A stretch of DNA of 39,660 nt, taken from assembly GCA_903859415.1 (NCBI GenBank), contig CAIOMN010000107.1, forward strand, positions 1 through 39,660. The letters run 5' to 3'. Numbering within the stretch: the stretch's first letter is position 1; each line of letters starts with the position of its first letter. Below are positions 18,296 through 25,068 of this stretch, one piece after another. Source of the DNA: an uncultured Methylococcaceae bacterium (lineage in GTDB: Bacteria; Pseudomonadota; Gammaproteobacteria; Methylococcales; Methylomonadaceae). The notes under the pieces were generated by a model. The model did not search any database. It was not told the DNA's origin and was given only the letters and a program-made list of their open reading frames with translations. A program made the position numbers and the translations under genes.

Positions 18296-19300
18296 ATGTA
18301 CGTTTTAGGCATAGAAACTTCCTGCGATGAAACAGGTGTCGCCATTTATCATGCAAATAAAGGTTTAATTGCACATAATTTATACAGTCAGGTCGACATG
18401 CACAGCGAATATGGCGGCGTAGTACCAGAACTCGCTTCCCGCGACCATATTCGTAAATTGGTTCCGCTCATCAAACAAACGTTACTCGATAGTCAGCTTA
18501 ATAGCTCGGATATTAATGGCATTGCTTATACGGCAGGCCCTGGGCTTATGGGCGCTCTATTAGTCGGGGCAGCCACCGCCAGAAGTCTGGCATGGGCCTG
18601 GCAGATTCCTGCTATTGCAGTACACCACATGGAAGGCCATTTACTTGCCCCCATGCTTGAAGAAAATCCACCTACATTCCCTTTTATTGCCTTATTAATT
18701 TCGGGCGGCCACACGCAACTCGTCAGGGTTGAAAATATCGGTCACTATGAATTATTAGGTCAGTCACTGGATGATGCGGCGGGTGAGGCTTTTGATAAAA
18801 CCGCCAAAATGCTTGATCTAGGTTATCCAGGAGGCCCTAAATTATCTACACTTGCCGAACAAGGCACTCCGCTAATCAAGTTTCCGCGCCCGATGACCGA
18901 CAGACCTGGTTTGGATTTTAGCTTTAGCGGTTTAAAAACATTCGCGCTTAACACCATTACTGCTTCAGAGAAAACAATACAAGACAAGGCCAATATTGCC
19001 GCCTCCTTTCAAGAAGCCGTTGCTGACACATTGAGCATTAAATGTAAACGGGCATTACAGCAAACAGGATTAAAAAGACTCGTCGTTGCTGGAGGTGTTA
19101 GCGCTAATAAACAGATTCGAACCACTTTAACCGAAATGGCAAACAAGGAACACGTGCAAATTTACTTCCCTCGCCTGGAGTTTTGTACGGATAACGGCGC
19201 AATGATTGCCTATGCTGGATGCCAGCGATTACTGGCCGGAAATCAGCAAAACCTGGAAATCTTTGCTCGTCCACGCTGGCCCATGAATGAGTTAGTTTAA
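18296..19300 (+). CDS. tsaD: tRNA N6-adenosine threonylcarbamoyltransferase TsaD
   Basis: A 334-aa Kae1/YgjD protein that transfers the threonylcarbamoyl group to A37 of tRNAs reading ANN codons. The ASKHA ATPase fold is evident in [18 protein letters not shown] at the N-terminus. The iron-binding motif is [10 protein letters not shown], with ISGGHTQL and [19 protein letters not shown] following, then [14 protein letters not shown] and [12 protein letters not shown] near the C-terminus. It is divergent from rpsU, the arrangement seen in E. coli. Its last five bases, including the stop codon, are also the first bases of a 28-bp repeat bounding the following accessory segment. Confidence 0.97.
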   Translation: MYVLGIETSCDETGVAIYHANKGLIAHNLYSQVDMHSEYGGVVPELASRDHIRKLVPLIKQTLLDSQLNSSDINGIAYTAGPGLMGALLVGAATARSLAWAWQIPAIAVHHMEGHLLAPMLEENPPTFPFIALLISGGHTQLVRVENIGHYELLGQSLDDAAGEAFDKTAKMLDLGYPGGPKLSTLAEQGTPLIKFPRPMTDRPGLDFSFSGLKTFALNTITASEKTIQDKANIAASFQEAVADTLSIKCKRALQQTGLKRLVVAGGVSANKQIRTTLTEMANKEHVQIYFPRLEFCTDNGAMIAYAGCQRLLAGNQQNLEIFARPRWPMNELV

Positions 19301-19323
19301 GTTTACACCGACCTCGGTTATTT
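19296..19323 (+). repeat. 28-bp repeat, copy 1 (left arm of the inverted pair)
   Basis: TTTAAGTTTACACCGACC followed by TCGGTTATTT. The reverse complement at 20957-20984 matches in 26 of 28 positions, and a more diverged direct copy is at 20398-20424. The first bases overlap the end of tsaD. The arms bracket about 1.6 kb of accessory DNA and could be terminal inverted repeats or REP-like elements. Confidence 0.65.
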
Positions 19324-20397
19324 AAGGCATGCTTATGATTTAGGGATATATAATAAGCCTTGTGTATCTACGACAGCATGAGAATCAGCGCCGGATTATG
19401 CTCAGGTTGTGTGCTTTTATATTCGGAAGATATGCAACACAATCAAAAAATCAACGCTCAATTGCTGATCAGCAACCCTTTTCTGTGAACTCCTTTGAAG
19501 TTATCAATTTAAAACGTGATGCAGACCTTAATGAGCAGTCTGCAATGATTTTTTAGCATCCTGCTACTATTAATATGCATCTAGCAGAAACGATGGATAA
19601 CTGGCACACTCTATAACTCAGCTTGAGCAAGCTTATTTAGCACTAGACAGTCATGGCATGCTGTAAATAATGACTTTTGATCGGTGTAAAAATGGGTTGA
19701 AGTGCTAGCACTTTATGCTGACGCACTGCAAAAGCCCACTGGATGCGTGCAAAAGGATTGCCGAGCGCTAAGAACATACATTGGAGCGCTGGCCCAACCT
19801 GCTAGAGTGCTGGAAAACTATTTTTAAGTGCCAGGTCGTTATAGAAACATATAGCCAGTGATTATCTAGCACTTTGCTAACCTGCTTGAGCGCTTTAAAA
19901 GGTTAGCAAAGCGCTGAAAAAGGAAGGTTACTGGGGTGTTGGGGTTATTGAGGAGCTATAAAGCATCGGCTCAGCGCTCGACAAGGTTGCGCCAGCACTT
20001 GGCTAGCTAATCCTAGCACTGAGATAGGGTGGTTTAAACTTATTTATGATGGCTGATCACTAGCCAGGAGTTGGGGAGCGCTGCTTAACAGTAAAAAATC
20101 AGTTGATTAATTGAATTCAGTGACAACTCAAGTGGCTTATGAATAACTATAGACCTAATTATTCAGACTGCAAGGTAAATAATGAATTTATTCAAAAGCA
20201 CTGTCGTCTAGTGAGCATTTCTTTAATCTTGGCGGTGTTTAAAAAAGACTTATATTCAAGATTAGAGGGGTTATAACACAATCCTGACCTTGTAGATTGG
20301 AAGCTGTAAAACTGGCTCGTATAAAAAATTTGCTAACAAACAATGAATACATTAAGATTTCTAGCAATTGGGGCGTAGGCTTCAAAATAAATTTATA
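19324..20397. other. gene-free accessory interval
   Basis: No convincing gene lies between tsaD and 20468. The longest open frame (19362-19556, 64 codons) has no family resemblance, no good ribosome-binding site and unusual composition, so I do not call it. The middle of the interval is the 21-bp periodic array described separately. The remainder (20083-20397) is AT-rich, with a small imperfect stem (TAATCTTG near 20224 and CAAGATTA near 20256), and shows nothing else. Confidence 0.6.
19639..20082. repeat. phased array of 21-bp units with an AGCGCT/AGCACT/AGTGCT core
   Basis: Thirteen exact hexamers (AGCGCT, AGCACT or its complement AGTGCT) start at 19639, 19701, 19707, 19764, 19785, 19806, 19868, 19889, 19910, 19973, 19994, 20015 and 20077. 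Apart from the extra 19707 copy, spacings are 20-21 bp or multiples of it (62-63). One-mismatch cores fill several gaps (CGCACT at 19722, AGTGCC at 19827, ATCACT at 20056). The region is thus a chain of about 22 units of 21 bp, two turns of B-DNA. The 15 bases after each core are mostly unlike one another. Strong cores come in threes repeated every 104-105 bp. Stops occur in all frames, so it is not coding now. About 0.3 such hexamers would be expected by chance in this length. Confidence 0.85.
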
Positions 20398-20424
20398 TTT
20401 AAGTTTACTCTGACCCGGTTATTG
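20398..20424 (+). repeat. 28-bp repeat, copy 2 (diverged, direct orientation)
   Basis: TTTAAGTTTACTCTGACC followed by CGGTTATTG, related to copy 1 with a few substitutions and one deleted base. It sits directly against GCGTTATATGG, the candidate attC-like half-site upstream of the small membrane-protein gene. Confidence 0.5.
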
Positions 20425-20427
20425 TGC

Positions 20428-20436
20428 GTTATATGG
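20428..20436 (+). other. candidate attC-like 3' half-site (R' arm)
   Basis: GTTATATGG, preceded by CCGGTTATTGTGC, resembles the L'-R' end of an integron attC site (CGG-n-GCGTTRRRY). It is the exact reverse complement of CCATATAAC at 20862-20870, as the R' and R'' arms of one cassette should be when circular. The arm is short, so the call rests on both halves together and on their place around one gene. Confidence 0.4.
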
Positions 20437-20467
20437 TATGTAAACGCCAAATGTTAAGGGGGGAAAA

Positions 20468-20869
20468 ATGAAATTAGTATTTCGTCTGCTGGCGCTTCTA
20501 GTATCTGCAACTTACTACTTCGTATTTTGGCTGCCATTATCATTTGTTCCATTCCTTCAACAAAATATCGGAGGTAGCATCCTCTCTTTACTATGTGCCG
20601 TTGGTGTTGGGTGGTACACTTGGAAAAGTCTCAACAGCATCCCGGATGGTCTCGTTTCAAGCATATTTCTTGGTGCTATAATACTTGGTGCTATCGGCTT
20701 TTGTGCAGGGTTCTTCGGCCCGATTATCTTTACCCCAAGGGCAAATCAAGGGCCATTGCTTGGTATTTTTATAACTGGGCCTCTAGGTTTTGTCTTTGGA
20801 GGAGTGGGCGGCTTTGTTTATTGGCTTTTTAAAGGAAAGAAAATATCACGAAATGAAAAAACCATATAA
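20468..20869 (+). CDS. small four-helix membrane protein, unknown function, possible integron-type cassette gene
   Basis: A 133-aa hydrophobic protein with four predicted membrane segments: residues about 5-28, 36-52, 62-88 and 98-122, ending in a basic tail (KGKKISRNEKTI). Glycines are frequent in the last two segments (ITGPLGFVFGGVGGFVYW). I do not recognise a family. AAGGGGGGAAAA directly before the ATG is a strong ribosome-binding site. The gene is alone, on the plus strand, and is closely framed by the attC-like arms GTTATATGG (32 bases before the start) and CCATATAAC, which includes its stop codon. That layout is what a promoterless gene cassette would have. Confidence 0.65.
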   Translation: MKLVFRLLALLVSATYYFVFWLPLSFVPFLQQNIGGSILSLLCAVGVGWYTWKSLNSIPDGLVSSIFLGAIILGAIGFCAGFFGPIIFTPRANQGPLLGIFITGPLGFVFGGVGGFVYWLFKGKKISRNEKTI

Positions 20870-20888
20870 CAAGCTAATACAGCCGATC
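20862..20888 (+). other. candidate attC-like 5' half-site (R''-L'' arms), interrupted
   Basis: CCATATAAC-AAGCTAAT-ACAGCCGA resembles the start of an attC site, as in the aadA-type GTCTAAC-AATTCGT-TCAAGCCGA. The site is not completed downstream: after about 25 bases the sequence becomes the 3' end of a group II intron on the opposite strand. The missing second half may have been displaced by that insertion or lost. Confidence 0.4.
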
Positions 20889-20953
20889 GGGTCAGAGGAG
20901 GCCGAAGCCTCCGTCTGCCCACAGAACCGTGCGTACGGGTCCGTACACGGCTC
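20886..20953 (-). mobile_element. group II intron remnant, domains V and VI
   Basis: Read on the minus strand, 20953-20924 folds as a group II domain V: GAGCCGTG pairs with CACGGTTC, an upper stem TACG/CGTA carries a GACC loop, and a two-base CG bulge sits on the 3' side. It keeps the AGC catalytic triad in GAGCCG. The following stem (GGGCAGA, GGAGGC-TTCG-GCCTCC, TCTG-A-CCC) looks like domain VI with a bulged adenosine for branch formation, and CCCGAT would be the intron 3' end at about 20886. Domain V is 30 nt, shorter than the usual 34, as in class C introns. No reverse transcriptase gene or 5' part of the intron is present, so this is a fragment. Opposite orientation to the cassette-like gene matches attC-inserted class C introns. 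Confidence 0.65.
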
Positions 20954-20956
20954 CTC

Positions 20957-20984
20957 AAATAACTGGGGTCGGTGTAAACTTAAA
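20957..20984 (-). repeat. 28-bp repeat, copy 3 (right arm of the inverted pair)
   Basis: On the minus strand it reads TTTAAGTTTACACCGACC then CCAGTTATTT, differing from copy 1 at two positions. It starts three bases beyond the domain V remnant. Together with copy 1 it forms an inverted pair 1.6 kb apart. Both ends have TTAA next to GTTTACACC, which could be a target-site duplication or simply part of the arm. Confidence 0.65.
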
Positions 20985-21094
20985 TACAAAATCAGAGCCT
21001 AAAATATTTAATATTTAAAAATCGGATCAGTGCGGCTAGCACAGGCGTTCATGTTATACTCAAAGCTGAGTTTACCTGCAAATAAAAGGCGCAG

Positions 21095-21559
21095 ATGATG
21101 TTTGATGATAAGTTTTTTGATAATTGGTTAGATACTCAAGCACAAAAAGTAATGGAACAAGTGGCGAGTGGCCAAAGCATTTCATCTGATCAAATGATGA
21201 TTTTGATGCTTAAGGCTCAAACTAATCATTTTGCGCATTTAGATATTGATTTGCGTAGTGAGATGCATGCGCTCCGTGAAGACATGGACAAGCGTTTTGA
21301 ACAAATGCAAGTTGAAACGGTTAAACGTTTTGAGCAAGTAGACAAACGCTTTGAACAAATGCAAATTGAAACGGTTAAGCGTTTTGAACAAGTAGACAAG
21401 CGCTTTGAACAAATGCAAGTTGAAGCGGTTAAACGTTTTGAGCAAGTAGATAAACGCTTTGATCAACTGACCTCACGTATGGATCATTTTATGATTTGGT
21501 CATTCGCGACTACACTAACCGTTGGTGGCATCGTCATCGCCGCTATTAAGTTTCTGTAA
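21095..21559 (+). CDS. membrane-anchored coiled-coil protein with 18-residue repeats (Bdr/DUF1640-like)
   Basis: A 154-aa protein of three parts: an N-terminal region (residues 1-64), a charged coiled coil made of an 18-residue repeat (DKRFEQMQVETVKRFEQV), and a C-terminal membrane helix (MIWSFATTLTVGGIVIAAIKFL, split 131-152). Three full repeats start at residues 65, 83 and 101, then a partial one at 119. The layout resembles Borrelia Bdr and the bacterial DUF1640 coiled-coil proteins, whose function is not defined. Start ATG at 21095; a second ATG at 21098 follows. No close partner: it lies just outside the inverted-repeat segment and ends 115 bp from the convergent plsY. Confidence 0.75.
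   Translation: MMFDDKFFDNWLDTQAQKVMEQVASGQSISSDQMMILMLKAQTNHFAHLDIDLRSEMHALREDMDKRFEQMQVETVKRFEQVDKRFEQMQIETVKRFEQVDKRFEQMQVEAVKRFEQVDKRFDQLTSRMDHFMIWSFATTLTVGGIVIAAIKFL
21287..21448 (+). repeat. three tandem 54-bp repeats inside the coiled-coil gene
   Basis: Units begin at 21287, 21341 and 21395, with a partial fourth at 21449. They differ only at scattered bases, so repeat number could vary by slippage while preserving the reading frame (54 = 18 codons). Confidence 0.9.
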
Positions 21560-21673
21560 GGACTTAACAATTGCTGGGGGCAGAACAAAGTTATATTCAA
21601 ATGTAGTACCTCTGCCCAAATTAAACACCCAGCCATTGAAAAATATAAACAGCATTCCATGACACCAAAGCGC

Positions 21674-22243
21674 CTATTCTTCGCCCTTAATCAAACGCTG
21701 AATATTGCTTTTATGGCGCCACAGCAATAACACCATCATAAAGACAGAAGCACCCACTATCCAAATATCGCCCAAAATAAACCAGGCGTAAATGGGCGAC
21801 AGCACTGACGCACACAAAGCAGAAAGTGACGAAATCTTGCCTAACTTATAGATCAATAACCAGGTGCCCACAAAGGCCCCACCCAACGCCCAAGAGAATC
21901 CGAGCAAGACCCCAATAGAAGTAGCAACCCCTTTACCGCCTTCAAACTTAAAGAATATGGGGTATAAATGCCCCATAAATGCCGCTATTCCGGTAAGCAC
22001 TAACAACTCGACAGGCACGCCCACAACTTTTGCCACATAAACCGGCAATAAACCTTTCAGCAAATCTCCAAATAAAGTAATAGCTGCTGCTTTTTTGCCG
22101 CCAATTCGCATCACATTCGTTGCCCCAGGATTACCTGAACCCTGCTCCCTGGGATCAGGCAAACCCATTAACCGGCAAATAATAATTGCACTAGAAATTG
22201 ATCCTATCAGATAGGCAGCGGGAACAAACAACCATTCAATCAT
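21674..22243 (-). CDS. plsY: acyl-phosphate:glycerol-3-phosphate acyltransferase PlsY
   Basis: A 189-aa inner-membrane enzyme that acylates glycerol-3-phosphate from acyl-phosphate, the first step of phospholipid synthesis. Conserved loops are YLIGSISSAIIICR, GSGNPGATNVMR and FKFEGGKGVATSIGVLLG, the three PlsY motifs, between five or so membrane segments. It is divergent from folB with 92 bp between, the same neighbourhood as in many gammaproteobacteria. Confidence 0.95.
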   Translation of the reverse strand: MIEWLFVPAAYLIGSISSAIIICRLMGLPDPREQGSGNPGATNVMRIGGKKAAAITLFGDLLKGLLPVYVAKVVGVPVELLVLTGIAAFMGHLYPIFFKFEGGKGVATSIGVLLGFSWALGGAFVGTWLLIYKLGKISSLSALCASVLSPIYAWFILGDIWIVGASVFMMVLLLWRHKSNIQRLIKGEE

Positions 22244-22335
22244 ATAACTCTTTCCTCATTCAGAACTTGTAAGCCGGGCGGATTTCCCTGATACTTACTA
22301 CTTTTTAAAAACGCACATCATAACCGGAAATAACT

Positions 22336-22689
22336 ATGGACATCATCTTTTTAGGCGGACTTGAAATTGAGACTATTATCGGCATCTATGACTGGGAAAG
22401 GGAAATCAAACAAACTGTGGTACTTGATATTGAGATGGCCTTTGATATTCAAAAAGCGGCTGAAACCGATGACATTCAATATACCCTTGATTACAAAACG
22501 GTTTCCAAGCGAATTATTTCGTTTGTTGAAACCAGCCAGTTTCTGCTAGTTGAAAAACTGATTTCCGAGATAGCCGACATTATTCGCAATGAATTTAATG
22601 TACCCTGGGTAAAAATAACGCTGAACAAAAAAGGCGCTATACGCGGAGCAAGTGATGTCGGTATTATTATTGAACGCGGAGTAAAATAA
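22336..22689 (+). CDS. folB: dihydroneopterin aldolase
   Basis: A 117-aa enzyme of folate synthesis that converts dihydroneopterin to 6-hydroxymethyl-dihydropterin and glycolaldehyde. Family features are MDIIFLGGLEIETIIGIYDWER at the start (split; conserved G-I-x-x-W-E-R), ETDDIQYTLDYKTVS, EKLISEIADII and a C-terminal VKITLNKKGAIRGASDVGI. The start has GGAAATAACT upstream. folK begins three bases after its stop, so the consecutive pathway enzymes are co-expressed. Confidence 0.95.
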   Translation: MDIIFLGGLEIETIIGIYDWEREIKQTVVLDIEMAFDIQKAAETDDIQYTLDYKTVSKRIISFVETSQFLLVEKLISEIADIIRNEFNVPWVKITLNKKGAIRGASDVGIIIERGVK

Positions 22690-22692
22690 GCC

Positions 22693-23181
22693 ATGCATAA
22701 TGGTTATATCAGCATCGGTAGTAATATAGATAAAGATAAACATATACCGGCCAGTCTAACAGCACTTGAAAATTACTTTGGGTCTCTTACGCTTTCAAGT
22801 ATATATGAATCAGAGTCTGTTGGCTTCGTAGGCGATACCTTTTACAATCTGATTGCGGGTTTCAGCACCGAATTAACCGTAAAGGAAGTCGCGAAGATAT
22901 TGCGGCAAATTGAATTAGAGAATGGGCGAACCCGAGAAAGCCAAAAGTTCTCATCTCGCACTCTCGATCTGGACTTGATATTATTCGACGATTTAATACT
23001 GAATGATGGGCGCCTACAAATACCCCGAAATGAAATTGAACACTATGCGTTTGTACTGGAACCCTTAGCCGAAATAGCACCTGATTTAACTCACCCCATC
23101 AGCCACTTGAGCTATGCAGAGTTGTGGGAGAAGTTTGATAAGACGAACCTCAAGCAACATACCGTAACACCGATAGGGTAA
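22693..23181 (+). CDS. folK: 2-amino-4-hydroxy-6-hydroxymethyldihydropteridine pyrophosphokinase
   Basis: HPPK, 162 aa, transfers pyrophosphate from ATP to the product of FolB, preparing it for coupling to p-aminobenzoate. Diagnostic parts are YISIGSNIDKD at the N-terminus, SIYESESVGF, FYNLIAGF, the LRQIELENGR block and RTLDLDLILFDDLIL with the magnesium-binding aspartates, then IPRNEIEHYAFVLEPLAEI. Overlaps nothing; ends 160 bp before the convergent pteridine reductase, with a REP-like hairpin between. Confidence 0.96.
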   Translation: MHNGYISIGSNIDKDKHIPASLTALENYFGSLTLSSIYESESVGFVGDTFYNLIAGFSTELTVKEVAKILRQIELENGRTRESQKFSSRTLDLDLILFDDLILNDGRLQIPRNEIEHYAFVLEPLAEIAPDLTHPISHLSYAELWEKFDKTNLKQHTVTPIG

Positions 23182-23231
23182 CAATCAGCTAATGAATACA
23201 CTTAAAATGAGGGTTGGCTTTTTGTAGCATT

Positions 23232-23278
23232 GTGGGAGTGGCTTTAGCGACGATTATCGCGGCTAAAGCCACTCCCAC
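23232..23278. repeat. REP-like hairpin between folK and the pteridine reductase gene
   Basis: GTGGGAGTGGCTTTAGC faces GCTAAAGCCACTCCCAC across 13 bases, with further partial pairing inside (CGACGATTATCGCG). The form recalls Pseudomonas-type REP sequences (GTGGGAG...). It lies between two convergent genes and may also act as a two-way terminator. Confidence 0.8.
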
Positions 23279-23340
23279 TGCATACTAAATTCCCTTAGCT
23301 TAATAACATTGCCTCCTGCCGCTTCAGTAAAATCGCCCCG

Positions 23341-24072
23341 TCAGTAAAATAAAGTTCGCCCACCATCCACTGTTAATATTTGCCCCGTTATATAATCTGC
23401 ATCCTGAATTAAAAAGCGCACTGCTTTAGCAATATCTTCAGGCTGACCCTGACGCTTTAAAACAACCCTTTGCAGAATTTCTTGTTGCTGCTGTTCCGAT
23501 TCCAAAGTCTCAGGCCAAATAATCGCTCCTGGTGCAATCGCATTCACTCTAATATCTGGCCCCAATTCTTTAGCTAACACTTTGGTCATGGCTACTAAAC
23601 CGGCTTTTGCAATACTATAAACTGGATAGCCCTTCAATCCTCGTTCAGCATGGATATCAACAAGATTGACAATACACCCCTGATTTTTAACCAAAGTATC
23701 GACTAATAATTTCGCCAAGAAAAAAGGTGCCTTTAAGTTGCTCCCTATTAGATCATCCCACTGCTGATCATTCACTTCACTCATAGCCGTTGGATAGAAT
23801 GATGAGGCATTATTTACTAACACATCAATACCTCCCCAAGCCAGGCAAGCCTCATTTGCAAGCGCTTCTAACTGGCTGCTATCTAACAAATCTGCCTGCA
23901 TTATTCTGGCAGAATTAATTCGTATGCCATTTAATTCCTGGCAAAGTAAAAAGGCCGCTTCTTTAGACGACTTGTAGTGCAAAAATACGTTATAACCTTC
24001 ATTATGAAGTAAACGGGCACAAGCGGCTCCAATACGTTTAGCGGCCCCAGTAATCAATATATTCTTCTGCAT
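23341..24072 (-). CDS. pteridine reductase (SDR family)
   Basis: A 243-aa short-chain dehydrogenase. The N-terminal cofactor motif is TGAAKRIG, the TGxxxRxG form typical of pteridine reductases rather than the common TGxxxGxG. NNAS follows, then the catalytic YSIAK tetrad region (YPVYSIAKAGL), RVNAIAPGAI and the C-terminal ITGQILTVDGGRTLFY. Members reduce dihydrobiopterin or dihydromonapterin with NADPH (PTR1, FolM). Convergence with folB-folK supports a folate or pterin role. Start chosen at the ATG at 24072 (MQKNILITGAAKR) with GGA five bases upstream; the frame is open three codons further to a TTG. Confidence 0.88.
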   Translation of the reverse strand: MQKNILITGAAKRIGAACARLLHNEGYNVFLHYKSSKEAAFLLCQELNGIRINSARIMQADLLDSSQLEALANEACLAWGGIDVLVNNASSFYPTAMSEVNDQQWDDLIGSNLKAPFFLAKLLVDTLVKNQGCIVNLVDIHAERGLKGYPVYSIAKAGLVAMTKVLAKELGPDIRVNAIAPGAIIWPETLESEQQQQEILQRVVLKRQGQPEDIAKAVRFLIQDADYITGQILTVDGGRTLFY

Positions 24073-24377
24073 ACTATCCAACTTTAAATTATGAGTGCGG
24101 GACTATTTAATCTTTAAAAAATCAATCTATTACAATGCATTATTCTACTGAATAATAAAACAAATATAGACATATGACTGAATCTAGCCTAAATTAATTT
24201 CCGCTATAAACTTTAACCTAATAACTATAAAAACTCAGCGCTCAGCCTAAACTAAATACGGTCAATTAATCTTTCTGCACGTAACTATCAATTAGCACCA
24301 AAGATTAATAAACATTTTAGTTAGTATCGGCATAACGACTGACTGACTGAAAAACAAACTTTACTACGGAGAAGAAA
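24073..24377. promoter_or_regulatory. divergent intergenic region
   Basis: About 305 bp of AT-rich sequence between the divergent pteridine reductase and DUF502 genes. It must hold both promoters, but I could not match a convincing -35/-10 pair. A short GACTGACTGACTGA run lies at about 24340-24350. Nothing else is evident. Confidence 0.4.
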
Positions 24378-24968
24378 ATGAACGAACTAAATAAAAAGCT
24401 TTTAAATTATTTCCTGATAGGCATCTTTTCAGTTATACCTATCGTTATTGTGTTGCAAATCATACTTTTTGTTAAGGAACTCGTTTCTGATTTGTTTCGC
24501 GTTGTTTACGCATTTTCTGATAACTATTTATACACCGGTATAGTTTTCGCAGTCAGCTTTGTTTTGCTGGTTTATATTGGCAGAACCATCGTTCAAAAGG
24601 GTCGTTCATTAGTTATTAGTGTCTTTGATGCCATTATAGGCAGAATCCCATTCCTAAATACTATTTATCGCGTACTTAAAAAAGTGATCAATATGCTGTC
24701 TGCACATGAACAAACAATGGCGAAGGAAGTTGTTTATGTGGAATACCCCAAAGAAGGCATATGGGTACCCGCTTATGTGACTAACCGTTACGAAAATAAA
24801 TACATCCTATTTATCCCTACCTCACCTAACCCAACCTCTGGCTTTACTGTGATTGTAGACAAATCCAAACTCATTAAATCAGCTATGGATATTGAAGAAG
24901 CAACCAGCTTTATCGTCAGTGTCGGCGTTGATTTCAACAAAGCATCTGAAGCCATCAATTTACCTTAA
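24378..24968 (+). CDS. DUF502 family membrane protein
   Basis: A 196-aa protein with two N-terminal membrane helices (residues about 10-32 and 50-68) and a soluble C-terminal part. DUF502 features are the helix with SVIPIVIVLQI, IIGRIPFLNTIYRVLKKV just after the second helix, VVYVEYPKEGIW, and FIPTSPNPTSGFTVIVDKS. Function is unknown in bacteria; the plant relatives (LCV/COV) affect vascular patterning. The ribosome-binding site GGAGAAGAAA is strong. Convergent with fbp. Confidence 0.87.
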   Translation: MNELNKKLLNYFLIGIFSVIPIVIVLQIILFVKELVSDLFRVVYAFSDNYLYTGIVFAVSFVLLVYIGRTIVQKGRSLVISVFDAIIGRIPFLNTIYRVLKKVINMLSAHEQTMAKEVVYVEYPKEGIWVPAYVTNRYENKYILFIPTSPNPTSGFTVIVDKSKLIKSAMDIEEATSFIVSVGVDFNKASEAINLP

Positions 24969-25006
24969 GACATCACAACATCCACACTGAATAATAGAGC
25001 ATAAAA

Positions 25007-25041
25007 GTTGCTTTAGCTTATCAAATGCCGGCTAAAGCAAC
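25007..25041. repeat. hairpin related to the REP-like element
   Basis: GTTGCTTTAGC faces GCTAAAGCAAC across 13 bases. The GCTTTAGC core and the 13-base spacing are shared with the hairpin at 23232-23278. It lies between the convergent DUF502 and fbp genes and may serve as their terminator. Confidence 0.7.
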
Positions 25042-25068
25042 ACCTATAAATTTGTATTGCCCTCTATT

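Noticed and set aside
19362-19556. 64-codon open frame after tsaD
   Set aside because: No family resemblance, no good ribosome-binding site, and it lies in the repeat-bounded noncoding segment; length is within chance.
19639-20082. Reading the 21-bp array as a CRISPR array
   Set aside because: The constant part is only six bases and the period 21 bp; CRISPR repeats are at least about 21-23 bp with spacers of similar or greater length. The cas1 gene is 18 kb away.
21239-21466. Opposite-strand frame across the coiled-coil repeats
   Set aside because: It is the mirror of the 54-bp repeats and shows repetitive NRFNLHLFKA-type sequence with no similarity to a protein family.
21577-21617. GGGCAGA / TCTGCCC inverted repeat after the coiled-coil gene
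   Set aside because: Seven-base arms with a 26-base loop and no T run; too weak to call a terminator.
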